The notes under the pieces were generated by a model, which was given only the letters and a program-made list of their open reading frames with translations, made no database searches and was not told where the DNA came from. Positions 29,513 through 36,893 of a DNA stretch of 64,000 bases are shown here, in pieces. Each line of letters begins with the position of its first letter. Position 1 is the first letter of the stretch. This stretch comes from Pseudomonas sp. CAN1. GTDB lineage: Bacteria > Pseudomonadota > Gammaproteobacteria > Pseudomonadales > Pseudomonadaceae. Location: NCBI RefSeq assembly GCF_030462585.1, contig NZ_JASMRU010000002.1, positions 248,001-312,000 on the forward strand, given 5' to 3'. The translations under genes were made by a program, and so were the position numbers.

Positions 29513-31603
29513 ATGACGCGCGGGAAAAGAATCTGCCTCTGGGGCTTCATTGGTTTCATCGCGGTGATTGCCGCGCTGGTGGTGTTCATCGCCACCTTCG
29601 ACTGGAACCGGGTGAAGCCGATGATCAACGACAAGGTCTCCGCCGAACTGGGGCGCCCCTTCGCCATCAATGGCGACCTGCAGGTGTTCTGGCGTACGGA
29701 ACCGGAAGAGGGCGGCTGGCGCGCCTACGTACCGTGGCCGCACTTCAGTGCGGCGGACATCACCCTGGGCAACCCTGACTGGGCGGCCGGCAAGACGAAA
29801 GCTGCCCACTTCGCCAGCCTGGAGAAGGTCGAGTTCCGCCTCGCCCCGCTGCCGTTGATCTGGCAGACCGTGCGCATTCCGCAGATCGTCCTGACCCGCC
29901 CCAGCGCCGATCTGCTGAGGCTCGCGGATGGACGTGCGACCTGGACCTTCGATCTGCCGAAAAAGGCAGAAGACCCCGACGCCATGCCCGAGCAATCCCC
30001 GTGGAAGCTCGACATCGGCGAAATCGGCTTCGACAAGGGCAGCGTCACCCTCGATGATCAGACCCTGAAGACCCGCCTGGAGCTGCTGGTCGACCCGCTC
30101 GGCAAGCCGGTGCCCTTCGGCCAGTTGGCGGGCAAGGCGCTGGCCGGCGGCGACAAGGCCGGGACCCAGGACTACGTGTTCGGCTGGAAGCTCAAGGGCC
30201 AGTACAAGGGCCTGCCGCTCACTGGTGCGGGCAAGGTTGGCGGCATGCTCGCCCTGCAGGATGCGGCCAAGCCGTTCCCGGTTCAGGCCGATGTCTCCGC
30301 CGGCAGCACCCGCGCGAGCATCGTCGGCACCCTGACCGACCCGCTGAACCTCGGCGCGCTGGACCTGCGCCTGAAGCTTTCCGGCACCAGCATGGCCAAC
30401 CTGTTTCCGCTTACCGGCGTGACCCTGCCCGACACCCCGGCCTACGAGACCGACGGCCGCCTCAAGGCGGAGCTGCATGACTCGGCCGGCGCGCAATTCC
30501 ACTACGAGAACTTCAACGGCAAGGTCGGCGACAGCGATCTGCATGGCGACCTGGTATTCGTCAATCGCCAGCCGCGGCCCAAGCTCTCCGGCAAGCTGCG
30601 CTCGGAGCAGCTGCGCATGGCCGACCTCGGCCCGCTGATCGGCGCCGACTCGAACAAGGACAAGCAGGCGCGCGGCCAGAGCACCCGCCAGCCGGCGGAC
30701 AAGGTGCTGCCGGTGGAAGAGTTCCGCACCGACCGCTGGCGCGCCATGGACGCCGACGTGGAGTTCACCGGCAAGCGCATCGTCCACAGCGACAAGCTGC
30801 CGATCAGCGACCTCTATACCCACCTGGTGCTCAACGACGGCCTGCTGACCCTGGAGCCGCTGCGCTTCGGCGTGGCCGGCGGCACGCTGGATTCGCATAT
30901 CCGCCTGGATGGCGGCAAGACGCCGCTGCAGAGCAAGGTCCAGCTGCAGGCGCGCAGCTTCAAGCTCAAGGAGCTGTTCCCCAGCTTCGCGCCGATGCAG
31001 TCCAGCTTTGGTGAGCTGAATGGCGATGCGGCCATCACCGGCACCGGCAACTCGGTGGCGACCATCCTCGGCGGCGCCAACGGCGAGATGAAGCTGCTGA
31101 TCAACGACGGCCGCATCAGCCGCAGCCTGATGGAAATCGCCGGGCTCAACGTCGGCAACTACGTGGTGAACAAGCTGTTCGGCGATGACGAGGTGAAGAT
31201 CAACTGCGCTGCCGCCGATGTTGGCATTACCAATGGCCTGGCCAAGCCGCGGGTGTTCGCCTTCGATACCGAGAACGCGATCATCACGGTGGAGGGCAGC
31301 ACCAACCTGGCCACCGAGCAGCTGGACCTGGACATCGTTCCGCAGAGCAAGGGCGTGCGCATCTTCTCCCTGCGCTCGCCGCTCTATGTGCAGGGCACCT
31401 ACAAGAACCCGAAGGCTGGTGTCCATGTCGGGCCGCTGGCCGCCCGTGGTGCGGGGATGGTGGCACTCGGCGTGACCGTTGGCCCGGCGGCGGCGCTGCT
31501 GGCGCTGATCGCTCCGAGCAAGCAGGACGACAACCAGTGTGCGGCGTTGCTGGCGCAGATGAAGCAGCCGTCGAAGGCGCCGGCTCCGGGCAAGGGAAAA
31601 TAG
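29513..31603 (+). CDS. AsmA-family protein
   Basis: 696 residues. A single N-terminal membrane helix (about 8-28, FIGFIAVIAALVVFIATFDW) is followed by a long periplasmic region that starts with the AsmA hallmark GRPFAINGDLQVFW and ends with the C-terminal AsmA core GLNVGNYVVNKLFGDDEVKINCAAADVGI. It closes with a short hydrophobic stretch (GMVALGVTVGPAAALLALIA) and a basic tail. AsmA-type proteins are bridge-like, beta-rich lipid-transport proteins linking inner and outer membranes; this one is like YhjG in size. The ATG at 29513 begins MTRGKRICLWGF; upstream in-frame codons form no plausible domain. It is a stand-alone gene between REP-rich regions. Confidence 0.87.
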   Translation: MTRGKRICLWGFIGFIAVIAALVVFIATFDWNRVKPMINDKVSAELGRPFAINGDLQVFWRTEPEEGGWRAYVPWPHFSAADITLGNPDWAAGKTKAAHFASLEKVEFRLAPLPLIWQTVRIPQIVLTRPSADLLRLADGRATWTFDLPKKAEDPDAMPEQSPWKLDIGEIGFDKGSVTLDDQTLKTRLELLVDPLGKPVPFGQLAGKALAGGDKAGTQDYVFGWKLKGQYKGLPLTGAGKVGGMLALQDAAKPFPVQADVSAGSTRASIVGTLTDPLNLGALDLRLKLSGTSMANLFPLTGVTLPDTPAYETDGRLKAELHDSAGAQFHYENFNGKVGDSDLHGDLVFVNRQPRPKLSGKLRSEQLRMADLGPLIGADSNKDKQARGQSTRQPADKVLPVEEFRTDRWRAMDADVEFTGKRIVHSDKLPISDLYTHLVLNDGLLTLEPLRFGVAGGTLDSHIRLDGGKTPLQSKVQLQARSFKLKELFPSFAPMQSSFGELNGDAAITGTGNSVATILGGANGEMKLLINDGRISRSLMEIAGLNVGNYVVNKLFGDDEVKINCAAADVGITNGLAKPRVFAFDTENAIITVEGSTNLATEQLDLDIVPQSKGVRIFSLRSPLYVQGTYKNPKAGVHVGPLAARGAGMVALGVTVGPAAALLALIAPSKQDDNQCAALLAQMKQPSKAPAPGKGK

Positions 31604-31617
31604 GCCGGCAGCTACTG

Positions 31618-31686
31618 TAGGAGCGGATTTATCCGCGATGTGTTCGGCGCGAAGCTCGGCCGATCGCGGACGGAGTCCGCTCCTAC
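31618..31686. repeat. REP pair
   Basis: GTAGGAGCGGATTTATCCGC with the inverted partner ending CCGCTCCTAC; 14 bp after the AsmA stop. Confidence 0.85.
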
Positions 31687-31717
31687 GTTTCCGGCAGGCC
31701 GTCGCCGGTGACGATTC

Positions 31718-31864
31718 GTAGGAGCGGACCCTGTCCGCGAAGTCTCGCCGCCATGTCAGGCCTTTCAGGTGTTGGCGTAATTGGCGTTGGCGGCGACCTG
31801 ATGGCATCTCCCGAAAAGATGGAATTCCGCCGCAGAGGATTTCGCGGACAAGGTCCGCTCCTAC
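31718..31864. repeat. REP pair with long loop
   Basis: GTAGGAGCGGACCCTGTCCG and its inverse (TTCGCGGACAAGGTCCGCTC) flank about 100 bp, longer than usual for this window. Confidence 0.8.
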
Positions 31865-31879
31865 GCGCGCCGGCTAACG

Positions 31880-31973
31880 CAGCCCGCAGGGCGCATAACC
31901 CGGAACGGGTTATCAGCCATTCCGGCGGATAACGCCTGGGGCGTTATCCGCCTTACGGGAACGCGCCCTACGG
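31880..31973. repeat. GTAGGGCGCATAAC-type palindromic repeat
   Basis: Contains GGGCGCATAACCCGGAACGG and GGCGGATAACGCC, as at 21004-21075, and ends in GCGCCCTACGG just before the GyrI-like stop codon. Confidence 0.7.
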
Positions 31974-31977
31974 CCGA

Positions 31978-32433
31978 TCAATAGATCGGCACGTAGAGAT
32001 CGGTCTCAGACGCCGGGTCTTCCGGGCCGAGGAAGCGTTCGGTGTAGCGCTCCAGGTCCACGCCCTTCTTTGGCTCCAGGCCATGGCGGGTCAGCAGGCT
32101 GGAATAGATGGCCTGGAAGCTGTCCGCGATGGCGCTGACCGGGCCGATATGGGTGAACACCGCATACTTCTGCGCCGGCACCTCGAAGCTCATCATCCCC
32201 TCGGGCACTGCGGCGCTGGCGTCCACCGGTAGCCCGGCGATGTAGTGGAATTCGCCGCCCGGCAATTGCGTGCAGACGCCGTAGGCAGTCTTGTCCGTCG
32301 CGCTCGCCGCGACTTCCTTCTCGCGGGGCAGGAAGCGCTGCCATAGCTGGCCGATGCTGTCGCCCGGCGCGCTGCCGCGGAAATCCATGCCGATGACCTG
32401 GAAGGCGGGCAGTTCGATGATGCGGTATTTCAT
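31978..32433 (-). CDS. GyrI-like / AraC effector-binding domain protein
   Basis: 151 residues forming one SOUL/GyrI-like effector-binding domain, without a DNA-binding domain. It begins MKYRIIELPAFQVIGMDFRG and ends with the diagnostic RYTERFLGPEDPASETDLYVPIY, the Y-E-x-Y-x-P-like closing strand. Such stand-alone proteins bind small molecules, act as gyrase inhibitors, or hydrolyse cyclopropanoid toxins; which applies here cannot be read from the sequence. The ATG at 32433 has GAGGAG ten bases upstream. It is monocistronic; osmE lies upstream on the same strand beyond a terminator. Confidence 0.82.
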   Translation of the reverse strand: MKYRIIELPAFQVIGMDFRGSAPGDSIGQLWQRFLPREKEVAASATDKTAYGVCTQLPGGEFHYIAGLPVDASAAVPEGMMSFEVPAQKYAVFTHIGPVSAIADSFQAIYSSLLTRHGLEPKKGVDLERYTERFLGPEDPASETDLYVPIY

Positions 32434-32520
32434 GGTCGGCTCCTCAAGTGGCAGCTGGGATGATAGACCGCCGCTGCCCGCCGCGAACAATCCCCGCGCC
32501 ACCCTGTGGCACGGCGAACA

Positions 32521-32552
32521 AAAAAGCCCCCGCCGGCAGGCGAGGGCTTTTC
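32521..32552 (-). terminator. rho-independent terminator of osmE
   Basis: GCCC-CCGCC-GGCA-GGCG-AGGGC stem with A5 and T4 runs on either side. It lies 20 bp past the osmE stop on the minus strand and isolates the GyrI-like gene. Confidence 0.85.
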
Positions 32553-32571
32553 GATACCGCTCAGACTTGCA

Positions 32572-32916
32572 TCACGGCTGGTAGTCACGCTCGTGGCGGT
32601 CCAGCTCGGAGCAGGTCAGGAAGCCCGAGCCATCGACCTTGCCGCTGCCATCGAAGCTCACGTAGAAGGGCTGTTGCTGCCCGTCCTTGCTGAGGATGTA
32701 GCTGTTGCAGCTGCCCGGCTTCATCAGGCGCTTCTGCGTCGAGGACGGCGTGCCGCCGATCTTCAGGACTTCTTCCTGGCTCATGCCCTTTTCGACATTG
32801 CGCACCAGCGCCTCGTCGCGGAAGGTGATGTAGTTGACCGGGTTCTGCACCTTGGTGGAAGCGCAGCCCGCCATCGAGGCCAGTACCACTAGCGCCAGCA
32901 GTGATCGCTTGTACAT
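32572..32916 (-). CDS. osmE: osmotically inducible lipoprotein OsmE
   Basis: 114-residue lipoprotein. The signal peptide ends at LASMAGCAS (lipobox, Cys at residue 18), followed by a SmpA/OmlA-like fold: RNVEKGMSQEEVLKIGGTPSST (about residues 41-62) and the C-terminal LTCSELDRHERDYQP. It has the length and sequence of PA4876 OsmE. The protein is anchored in the outer membrane after processing and is induced by osmotic stress in relatives; the sequence here does not reveal its regulator. The ATG at 32916 is preceded by AAGGAGAA. Confidence 0.92.
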   Translation of the reverse strand: MYKRSLLALVVLASMAGCASTKVQNPVNYITFRDEALVRNVEKGMSQEEVLKIGGTPSSTQKRLMKPGSCNSYILSKDGQQQPFYVSFDGSGKVDGSGFLTCSELDRHERDYQP

Positions 32917-33003
32917 GGTGTTCTCCTTGGTTGAGCAACTCACTCGCCCAACTTGGAGCCCAGGTGATGGCGCAGCGTTCAAGAAATCTGCGCGATGCCG
33001 CGC

Positions 33004-33210
33004 TTACTCGGCATCCTTGATGGCGTCGTCGAGGCGCTGCTGGTTCTGCGCATTGGCCGCATCGACCTGCTGCTTGAGCTGCTGCATCTGCTGCTGCGCC
33101 TGTTGTGCCTGCTTGGCTTGCAGGCTGGCGGTGGCGGCGGTTTCGCCCAGGCCGCAGGCGGACAGGGTGGCGCCGAGGAACAACAGGCCGATCAGTGGGA
33201 AGGCGCGCAT
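33004..33210 (-). CDS. small coiled-coil lipoprotein
   Basis: 68 residues. A lipoprotein signal (MRAFPLIGLLFLGATLSACG; acylated Cys about residue 19) is followed by a strongly helical, Gln- and Ala-rich region LQAKQAQQAQQQMQQLKQQV with heptad-like spacing, which should form a coiled coil. No enzymatic motif. It lies between osmE and the Hsp70-like gene on the same strand, with its own spacing to both (87 and 74 bp). A second in-frame ATG at 33246 would spoil the signal peptide. The function is unknown; an Lpp-like spacer or scaffold is possible. Confidence 0.75.
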   Translation of the reverse strand: MRAFPLIGLLFLGATLSACGLGETAATASLQAKQAQQAQQQMQQLKQQVDAANAQNQQRLDDAIKDAE

Positions 33211-33284
33211 GGCGGGCTCCGCGAAAGAGGTGAAGGACACCGCCACACTAGCGCATGGCGCGCTCGTCGTCAGTGAGCCGCTGC

Positions 33285-34550
33285 TCAGCCGTAACGCTTC
33301 ATCGCTTCGATGGCCAGGCCGTTGCCGATCCCGCCGAAGCGGTCGCCGTCGATGTGGCGGGCATTGGGCAGCATGGCTGCCACGCTCTGACGCAGCGCCG
33401 GTACGCCGGAGGAACCGCCGGTGAAGAACACCGTATCGACCCGCGCCGGATCGACGTCGGCCGAGCTCAGCAGCTCGCTGATGCTGCCGCGCACGCGCTC
33501 CAGCAGCGGGCCGATGGCGCCCTCGAACAGCTCGCGGCTCAGTTCCGCCACCAGGCCCGGTTCGACGCGCGCCAGGTCGATGTCGCGGCGCTCGGCATCG
33601 GACAGCTCGATCTTGCTGGCCTCCACCTGCATCGCCAGCCAGTGGCCGGCGCGCTGCTCGATGAGCTTGAACAGGCGGTCGATGCCGGTGGCGTCGACGA
33701 TGTCGTAGCGCATGTTCTGCAGCGCCAGCTGGGACTTCTGCGCGTACACCGCGTTGATGGTGTGCCAGGTGGCGAGGTTGAGGTGGTAGCTGGTCGGCAT
33801 GAAGGCGTCGCTCTTCATCTTGCTGCCGTAGCCGAACAGCGGCATCACGCCCTGGATGCTCAGCTGCTTGTCGAAGTCCGTACCGCCGATGTGCACGCCG
33901 CCGGTGGCGAGGATGTCGCCCTGGCGATCGGCCACTTCGCGACGCTCCGGCGACAGGCGCACCAGCGAGAAGTCCGAGGTGCCGCCGCCGATGTCGACGA
34001 TCAGCACCAGCTCTTCACGCTCGATGCTGCGCTCGTAGTCGAAGGCGGCGGCCAGCGGTTCATACTGGAAGGAGACGTCCTTGAAGCCGAGCTTCTGCGC
34101 CACGGCGACCAGGGTGTCCTGGGCTTCCTGGTCGGCCTTGGGGTCGTCGTCGACGAAGAACACCGGGCGGCCCAGCACCACGGACTCGAATTCACGCCCG
34201 GCGACAGCTTCGGCGCGCTTCTTCAGCTCGCCGATGAACAGGCCCAGCAGGTCCTTGAAGGGCATTGCGCTGCCCAGCACGGTGGTCTCGCTTTTCAGCA
34301 ACGAGGAGCCCAGCAGGCTTTTCAGCGAGCGCATCAGGCGACCTTCGTAGCCTTCCAGGTATTCGTGCAGGGCCAGGCGGCCGTACACCGGGCGGCGCTC
34401 CTCGACGTTGAAGAAGATCACCGAGGGCAGGGTGATCTTGTCGTCTTCCAGGGCGATCAGCGGTTCGCTGTCCGGACGCCACCAGCCGACGGTGGAGTTG
34501 GAGGTACCGAAGTCGATGCCCAGGGCGCGGGCCGCAGTGGTCGGGAACAT
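33285..34550 (-). CDS. Hsp70-family protein, YegD-like
   Basis: 421 residues comprising only the actin-like ATPase domain. Phosphate-1 motif LGIDFGTSNSTVGWW near the N-terminus, phosphate-2 LIVDIGGGTSDFSLV (about residues 180-194), and adenosine motif VFFTGGSSGVPALRQ (about residue 375). The peptide-binding domain of DnaK is absent, as in YegD. Clients and partners are unknown. It is PA4873 by position. It is divergent from the oxaloacetate decarboxylase gene across a 208-bp region with two TGTAG-N5-CTACA palindromes, so it may share that regulation. Confidence 0.9.
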   Translation of the reverse strand: MFPTTAARALGIDFGTSNSTVGWWRPDSEPLIALEDDKITLPSVIFFNVEERRPVYGRLALHEYLEGYEGRLMRSLKSLLGSSLLKSETTVLGSAMPFKDLLGLFIGELKKRAEAVAGREFESVVLGRPVFFVDDDPKADQEAQDTLVAVAQKLGFKDVSFQYEPLAAAFDYERSIEREELVLIVDIGGGTSDFSLVRLSPERREVADRQGDILATGGVHIGGTDFDKQLSIQGVMPLFGYGSKMKSDAFMPTSYHLNLATWHTINAVYAQKSQLALQNMRYDIVDATGIDRLFKLIEQRAGHWLAMQVEASKIELSDAERRDIDLARVEPGLVAELSRELFEGAIGPLLERVRGSISELLSSADVDPARVDTVFFTGGSSGVPALRQSVAAMLPNARHIDGDRFGGIGNGLAIEAMKRYG

Positions 34551-34660
34551 GGTGCAGGATGTCCGGAGAAAAAACGGCCGCGCAGTGTACGCGAGCGCTT
34601 TGGGAAAATCAGGGTATCCGTCGGAAGGCTATGGTGGCAAAGAGGGCTTGGGGAGTAGCT

Positions 34661-34675
34661 TGTAGTTTTGCTACA
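34661..34675. promoter_or_regulatory. TGTAG-N5-CTACA palindrome, site 1
   Basis: TGTAGTTTTGCTACA in the Hsp70-like/oxaloacetate decarboxylase intergenic region. It resembles HexR-type operators as I remember them; the regulator is unproven. Confidence 0.5.
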
Positions 34676-34684
34676 TTGTGTTCC

Positions 34685-34699
34685 TGTAGTTTTCCTACA
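34685..34699. promoter_or_regulatory. TGTAG-N5-CTACA palindrome, site 2
   Basis: TGTAGTTTTCCTACA, 24 bp after site 1 and 60 bp before the oxaloacetate decarboxylase ATG. Confidence 0.5.
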
Positions 34700-34758
34700 A
34701 GAGTTTTCCACTATCTGATTTCCGTTCTCCCACCCCGTACAAGCAGTTGGATCCCACC

Positions 34759-35622
34759 ATGCACAGAGCCTCCTTCCACGAATTGCGCAAGGATTTCCGC
34801 GCCTTACTGAATTCTTCAGCCTGCTATCACACCGCTTCGGTGTTCGACCCGATGTCCGCGCGTATCGCCGGCGACCTCGGCTTCGAGGTGGGCATCCTGG
34901 GCGGTTCTGTAGCTTCACTACAAGTTCTGGCGGCGCCGGACTTCGCGTTGATCACCCTCAGCGAATTCACCGAGCAGGCCACTCGCATCGGTCGAGTCGC
35001 CCGCCTGCCGGTGATCGCCGACGCCGACCACGGCTACGGCAACGCGCTGAACACCATGCGCACCATCGTCGAGCTGGAGCGCGCCGGCGTGGCCGCGCTG
35101 ACCATCGAGGACACCCTGCTGCCGGCGCAATTCGGCCGTAAGTCCACCGATTTGATCCCGGTCGAGGAAGGCGTCGGCAAGATCCGCGCGGCGCTGGAAG
35201 CGCGCATCGACGCGGAAATGGCGATCATCGCCCGCACCAACGCCGAAGTGCTGGAAGTGGACGACGTGATCCGCCGCACCCTGGCCTATCAGGCCGCTGG
35301 TGCTGACGGTATCTGCATGGTCGGCATCCGCGACTTCGATCACCTGGAAGCCATCTCCCGCCACCTGTCGGTGCCGCTGATGCTGGTGTCCTACGGCAAC
35401 CCCGAGCTGCGCGACGACGCGCGCCTGGCCGAGCTGGGTGTGCGCATCGTGGTCGACGGCCATGCCGCCTACTTTGCTGCGATCAAGGCCACCTACGACT
35501 GCCTGCGCGAGCAGCGCGGCGTGCATGCCTCCGACCTGACCGCTTCGGAACTGGCGAAGAAGTACACGCTGCCCGAGGAGTACCAGATCTGGGCGCGCGA
35601 ATACATGGAAGTCAAAGAGTAG
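34759..35622 (+). CDS. oxaloacetate decarboxylase, PEP mutase/isocitrate lyase superfamily (PA4872-like)
   Basis: 287-residue TIM-barrel enzyme matching P. aeruginosa PA4872 in length and sequence. That protein is known to decarboxylate oxaloacetate to pyruvate with a divalent metal and to lack the catalytic Cys loop of isocitrate lyase. Visible are the metal site DADHGYG (about residues 86-92), [15 protein letters not shown], and the distinguishing His in [13 protein letters not shown] (about residue 235). The ATG at 34759 ([17 protein letters not shown]) has only a weak ribosome-binding site. Two palindromes lie upstream and a third lies inside the gene at 34908-34922. Confidence 0.9.
   Translation: MHRASFHELRKDFRALLNSSACYHTASVFDPMSARIAGDLGFEVGILGGSVASLQVLAAPDFALITLSEFTEQATRIGRVARLPVIADADHGYGNALNTMRTIVELERAGVAALTIEDTLLPAQFGRKSTDLIPVEEGVGKIRAALEARIDAEMAIIARTNAEVLEVDDVIRRTLAYQAAGADGICMVGIRDFDHLEAISRHLSVPLMLVSYGNPELRDDARLAELGVRIVVDGHAAYFAAIKATYDCLREQRGVHASDLTASELAKKYTLPEEYQIWAREYMEVKE
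34908..34922. promoter_or_regulatory. TGTAG-N5-CTACA palindrome, site 3 (intragenic)
   Basis: TGTAGCTTCACTACA at codons 50-55 of the oxaloacetate decarboxylase gene. Intragenic sites allow repression by looping with sites 1 and 2. Confidence 0.4.
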
Positions 35623-35643
35623 GGTTCACCTTTCCCGCGCCGC

Positions 35644-36288
35644 TCAACTACGCGGCAGATGCGCCAGCAGGTATTCGACCTGGGCGTTGAAGGGATAGAG
35701 CAGAGTGCCTTCGGGTTTCTCCGCCTTGCGCAGGTAACTCCAGCGCGAGAGCAGGGAGTCCCGGCTGGCACCGGCGGGTAGTGCCGCCAGGCGTTCGCCG
35801 ATCCGCTCCTGCAGTTCAACGATGCGCACTGCATCGTTCCCGCCCTCCGTTCCCAGCAGCCGGCCATTGGCCCGGCGCGCCTCCAGTAGCGCCAGCTCGC
35901 GCAACTCGCCTTCCAGTCCCTGTGGCGCCGGTGACCGTGCCAGGATGAAGCTGTCGAACAGCCCCGCCACTTCCTGCGTCTGCTGCACCGCCTGGCGGAT
36001 ATCCACGTCCTTCTGCGTATACGCCGCGCGTACCCGGTCCAGTGTCTGCCGGTAGAGCTGCCAGAGGTCCCGTAGCGAGCTGGCGTTCTTCTGCTGGGCC
36101 AGGTCCTGCTCGAAGCTGCTGCCGAGGTTGTCCAGGCGGTCGAGGAAGCGTGGGTCGCCGGTGGCGCTGTAGAGCAGCAGGTAGCGCTCCATGTCCTGCA
36201 GGTTGGCGTCGATGACGTCGGCATTGGCGGCGCGCGGCAGCAAGCCGGCGAACAGCAGGCTGGCGATCAGGGCGCAGGCTTGGCGCAT
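35644..36288 (-). CDS. exported helical protein of unknown function (PA4871-like)
   Basis: 214 residues. A signal peptide (MRQACALIASLLFAGLLPRA, cleavage likely after NA at about residue 23) precedes a long, charged, mainly helical region with heptad-like Leu spacing (ERYLLLYSATGDPRFLDRL; DLWQLYRQTLDRVRAAYTQK). No Cys in the mature part, no known catalytic motif. Its stop is 21 bp from the convergent decarboxylase stop, with no clear terminator. The ATG at 36288 was chosen because the preceding frame encodes an Arg-rich run with no signal. A periplasmic location is inferred; the function is unknown. Confidence 0.75.
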   Translation of the reverse strand: MRQACALIASLLFAGLLPRAANADVIDANLQDMERYLLLYSATGDPRFLDRLDNLGSSFEQDLAQQKNASSLRDLWQLYRQTLDRVRAAYTQKDVDIRQAVQQTQEVAGLFDSFILARSPAPQGLEGELRELALLEARRANGRLLGTEGGNDAVRIVELQERIGERLAALPAGASRDSLLSRWSYLRKAEKPEGTLLYPFNAQVEYLLAHLPRS

Positions 36289-36468
36289 GGGCGGGGCTCC
36301 GGACGGGCTCAGGGTCCTTCGATTGTCCCGAGCCTTGGCGCGGTGGCCCATAAGACGTATCTGGTTTCGCCCGCGACGCACTCGTCGCTTCGCGCGCCAT
36401 CGGCCTTGCATTCGGCGGCCGTGGGCGGCATATCTTCAGGACACGCGAATTTTCCACGGGAGGGCGCC

Positions 36469-36735
36469 ATGGCCAGCGGCTGGGCAAACGACGGAGCGGT
36501 TCAGGAGCAGATCGACAGCACCATCGAGGACGCTGTCGCACGGGCGCGCAACCAGCTGCCCAAGGGCGAGAGCCTGAGCCATTGCGAGGAGTGCGATGCG
36601 CTGATTCCCGAGGCGCGGCGCAAGGCCATTCCCGGTGTGCGGCTGTGCGTGAACTGCCAGGCCGAGCACGACAAGGAGCAGGGTGGATACGCCGGCTATA
36701 ACCGGCGTGGGAGCAAGGACAGCCAGTTGCGTTGA
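36469..36735 (+). CDS. DksA/TraR-family C4 zinc-finger protein (YbiI-like)
   Basis: 88 residues. A short N-terminal helix (residues 8-35) leads to the zinc finger C-x2-C...C-x2-C: HCEECDALIPEAR and RLCVNCQAEHD. It lacks the long coiled-coil of DksA with its acidic tip, so a direct DksA substitute role at RNA polymerase is doubtful; small relatives such as YbiI are of unknown function. ATG at 36469 with CGGGAGGG upstream. Monocistronic, closed by a strong terminator. Confidence 0.88.
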   Translation: MASGWANDGAVQEQIDSTIEDAVARARNQLPKGESLSHCEECDALIPEARRKAIPGVRLCVNCQAEHDKEQGGYAGYNRRGSKDSQLR

Positions 36736-36754
36736 AGGGCTTTCGCCCGACCTG

Positions 36755-36783
36755 AAAACGGCGCCCATGGGCGCCGTTTTTCG
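36755..36783. terminator. bidirectional rho-independent terminator
   Basis: AAAACGGCGCCCATGGGCGC followed by CGTTTTT: stem ACGGCGCCC/GGGCGCCGT. It serves the zinc-finger gene and possibly bphP from the other side. Confidence 0.88.
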
Positions 36784-36786
36784 TGG

Positions 36787-36880
36787 GGAACTGTGGGAGT
36801 GAGGGGGACGCCCATTCATTGCTCGCGAACCCTGGCCAGCGCCATAGCCTCGGGTGGTTCGCGAGCAAGCTCGCTCCTAC
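36787..36880. repeat. REP pair (GCTTGCTCGCGAAC class)
   Basis: Degenerate left copy (GGGAGTGAGGGGGACGCCC...GCTCGCGAACC) and an intact right copy (GTTCGCGAGCAAGCTCGCTC) ahead of the bphP stop. Confidence 0.75.
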
Positions 36881-36893
36881 GAAAAGCAGTAGG

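Larger units (their letters stand above)
31604..31977. other. 374-bp region of stacked palindromic repeats
   Basis: No gene. It contains two REP pairs (31618-31686 and 31718-31864) and a GTAGGGCG-type repeat (31880-31973), back to back between the convergent AsmA and GyrI-like genes. No T-tailed terminator is evident. Confidence 0.75.

Noticed and set aside
29507-31807. A 766-codon frame opposite the AsmA-family gene and similar long frames opposite mdlC, PurH, UreC and UrtB
   Set aside because: Compositional shadows; none has a motif, and each overlaps a well-supported gene over its full length.
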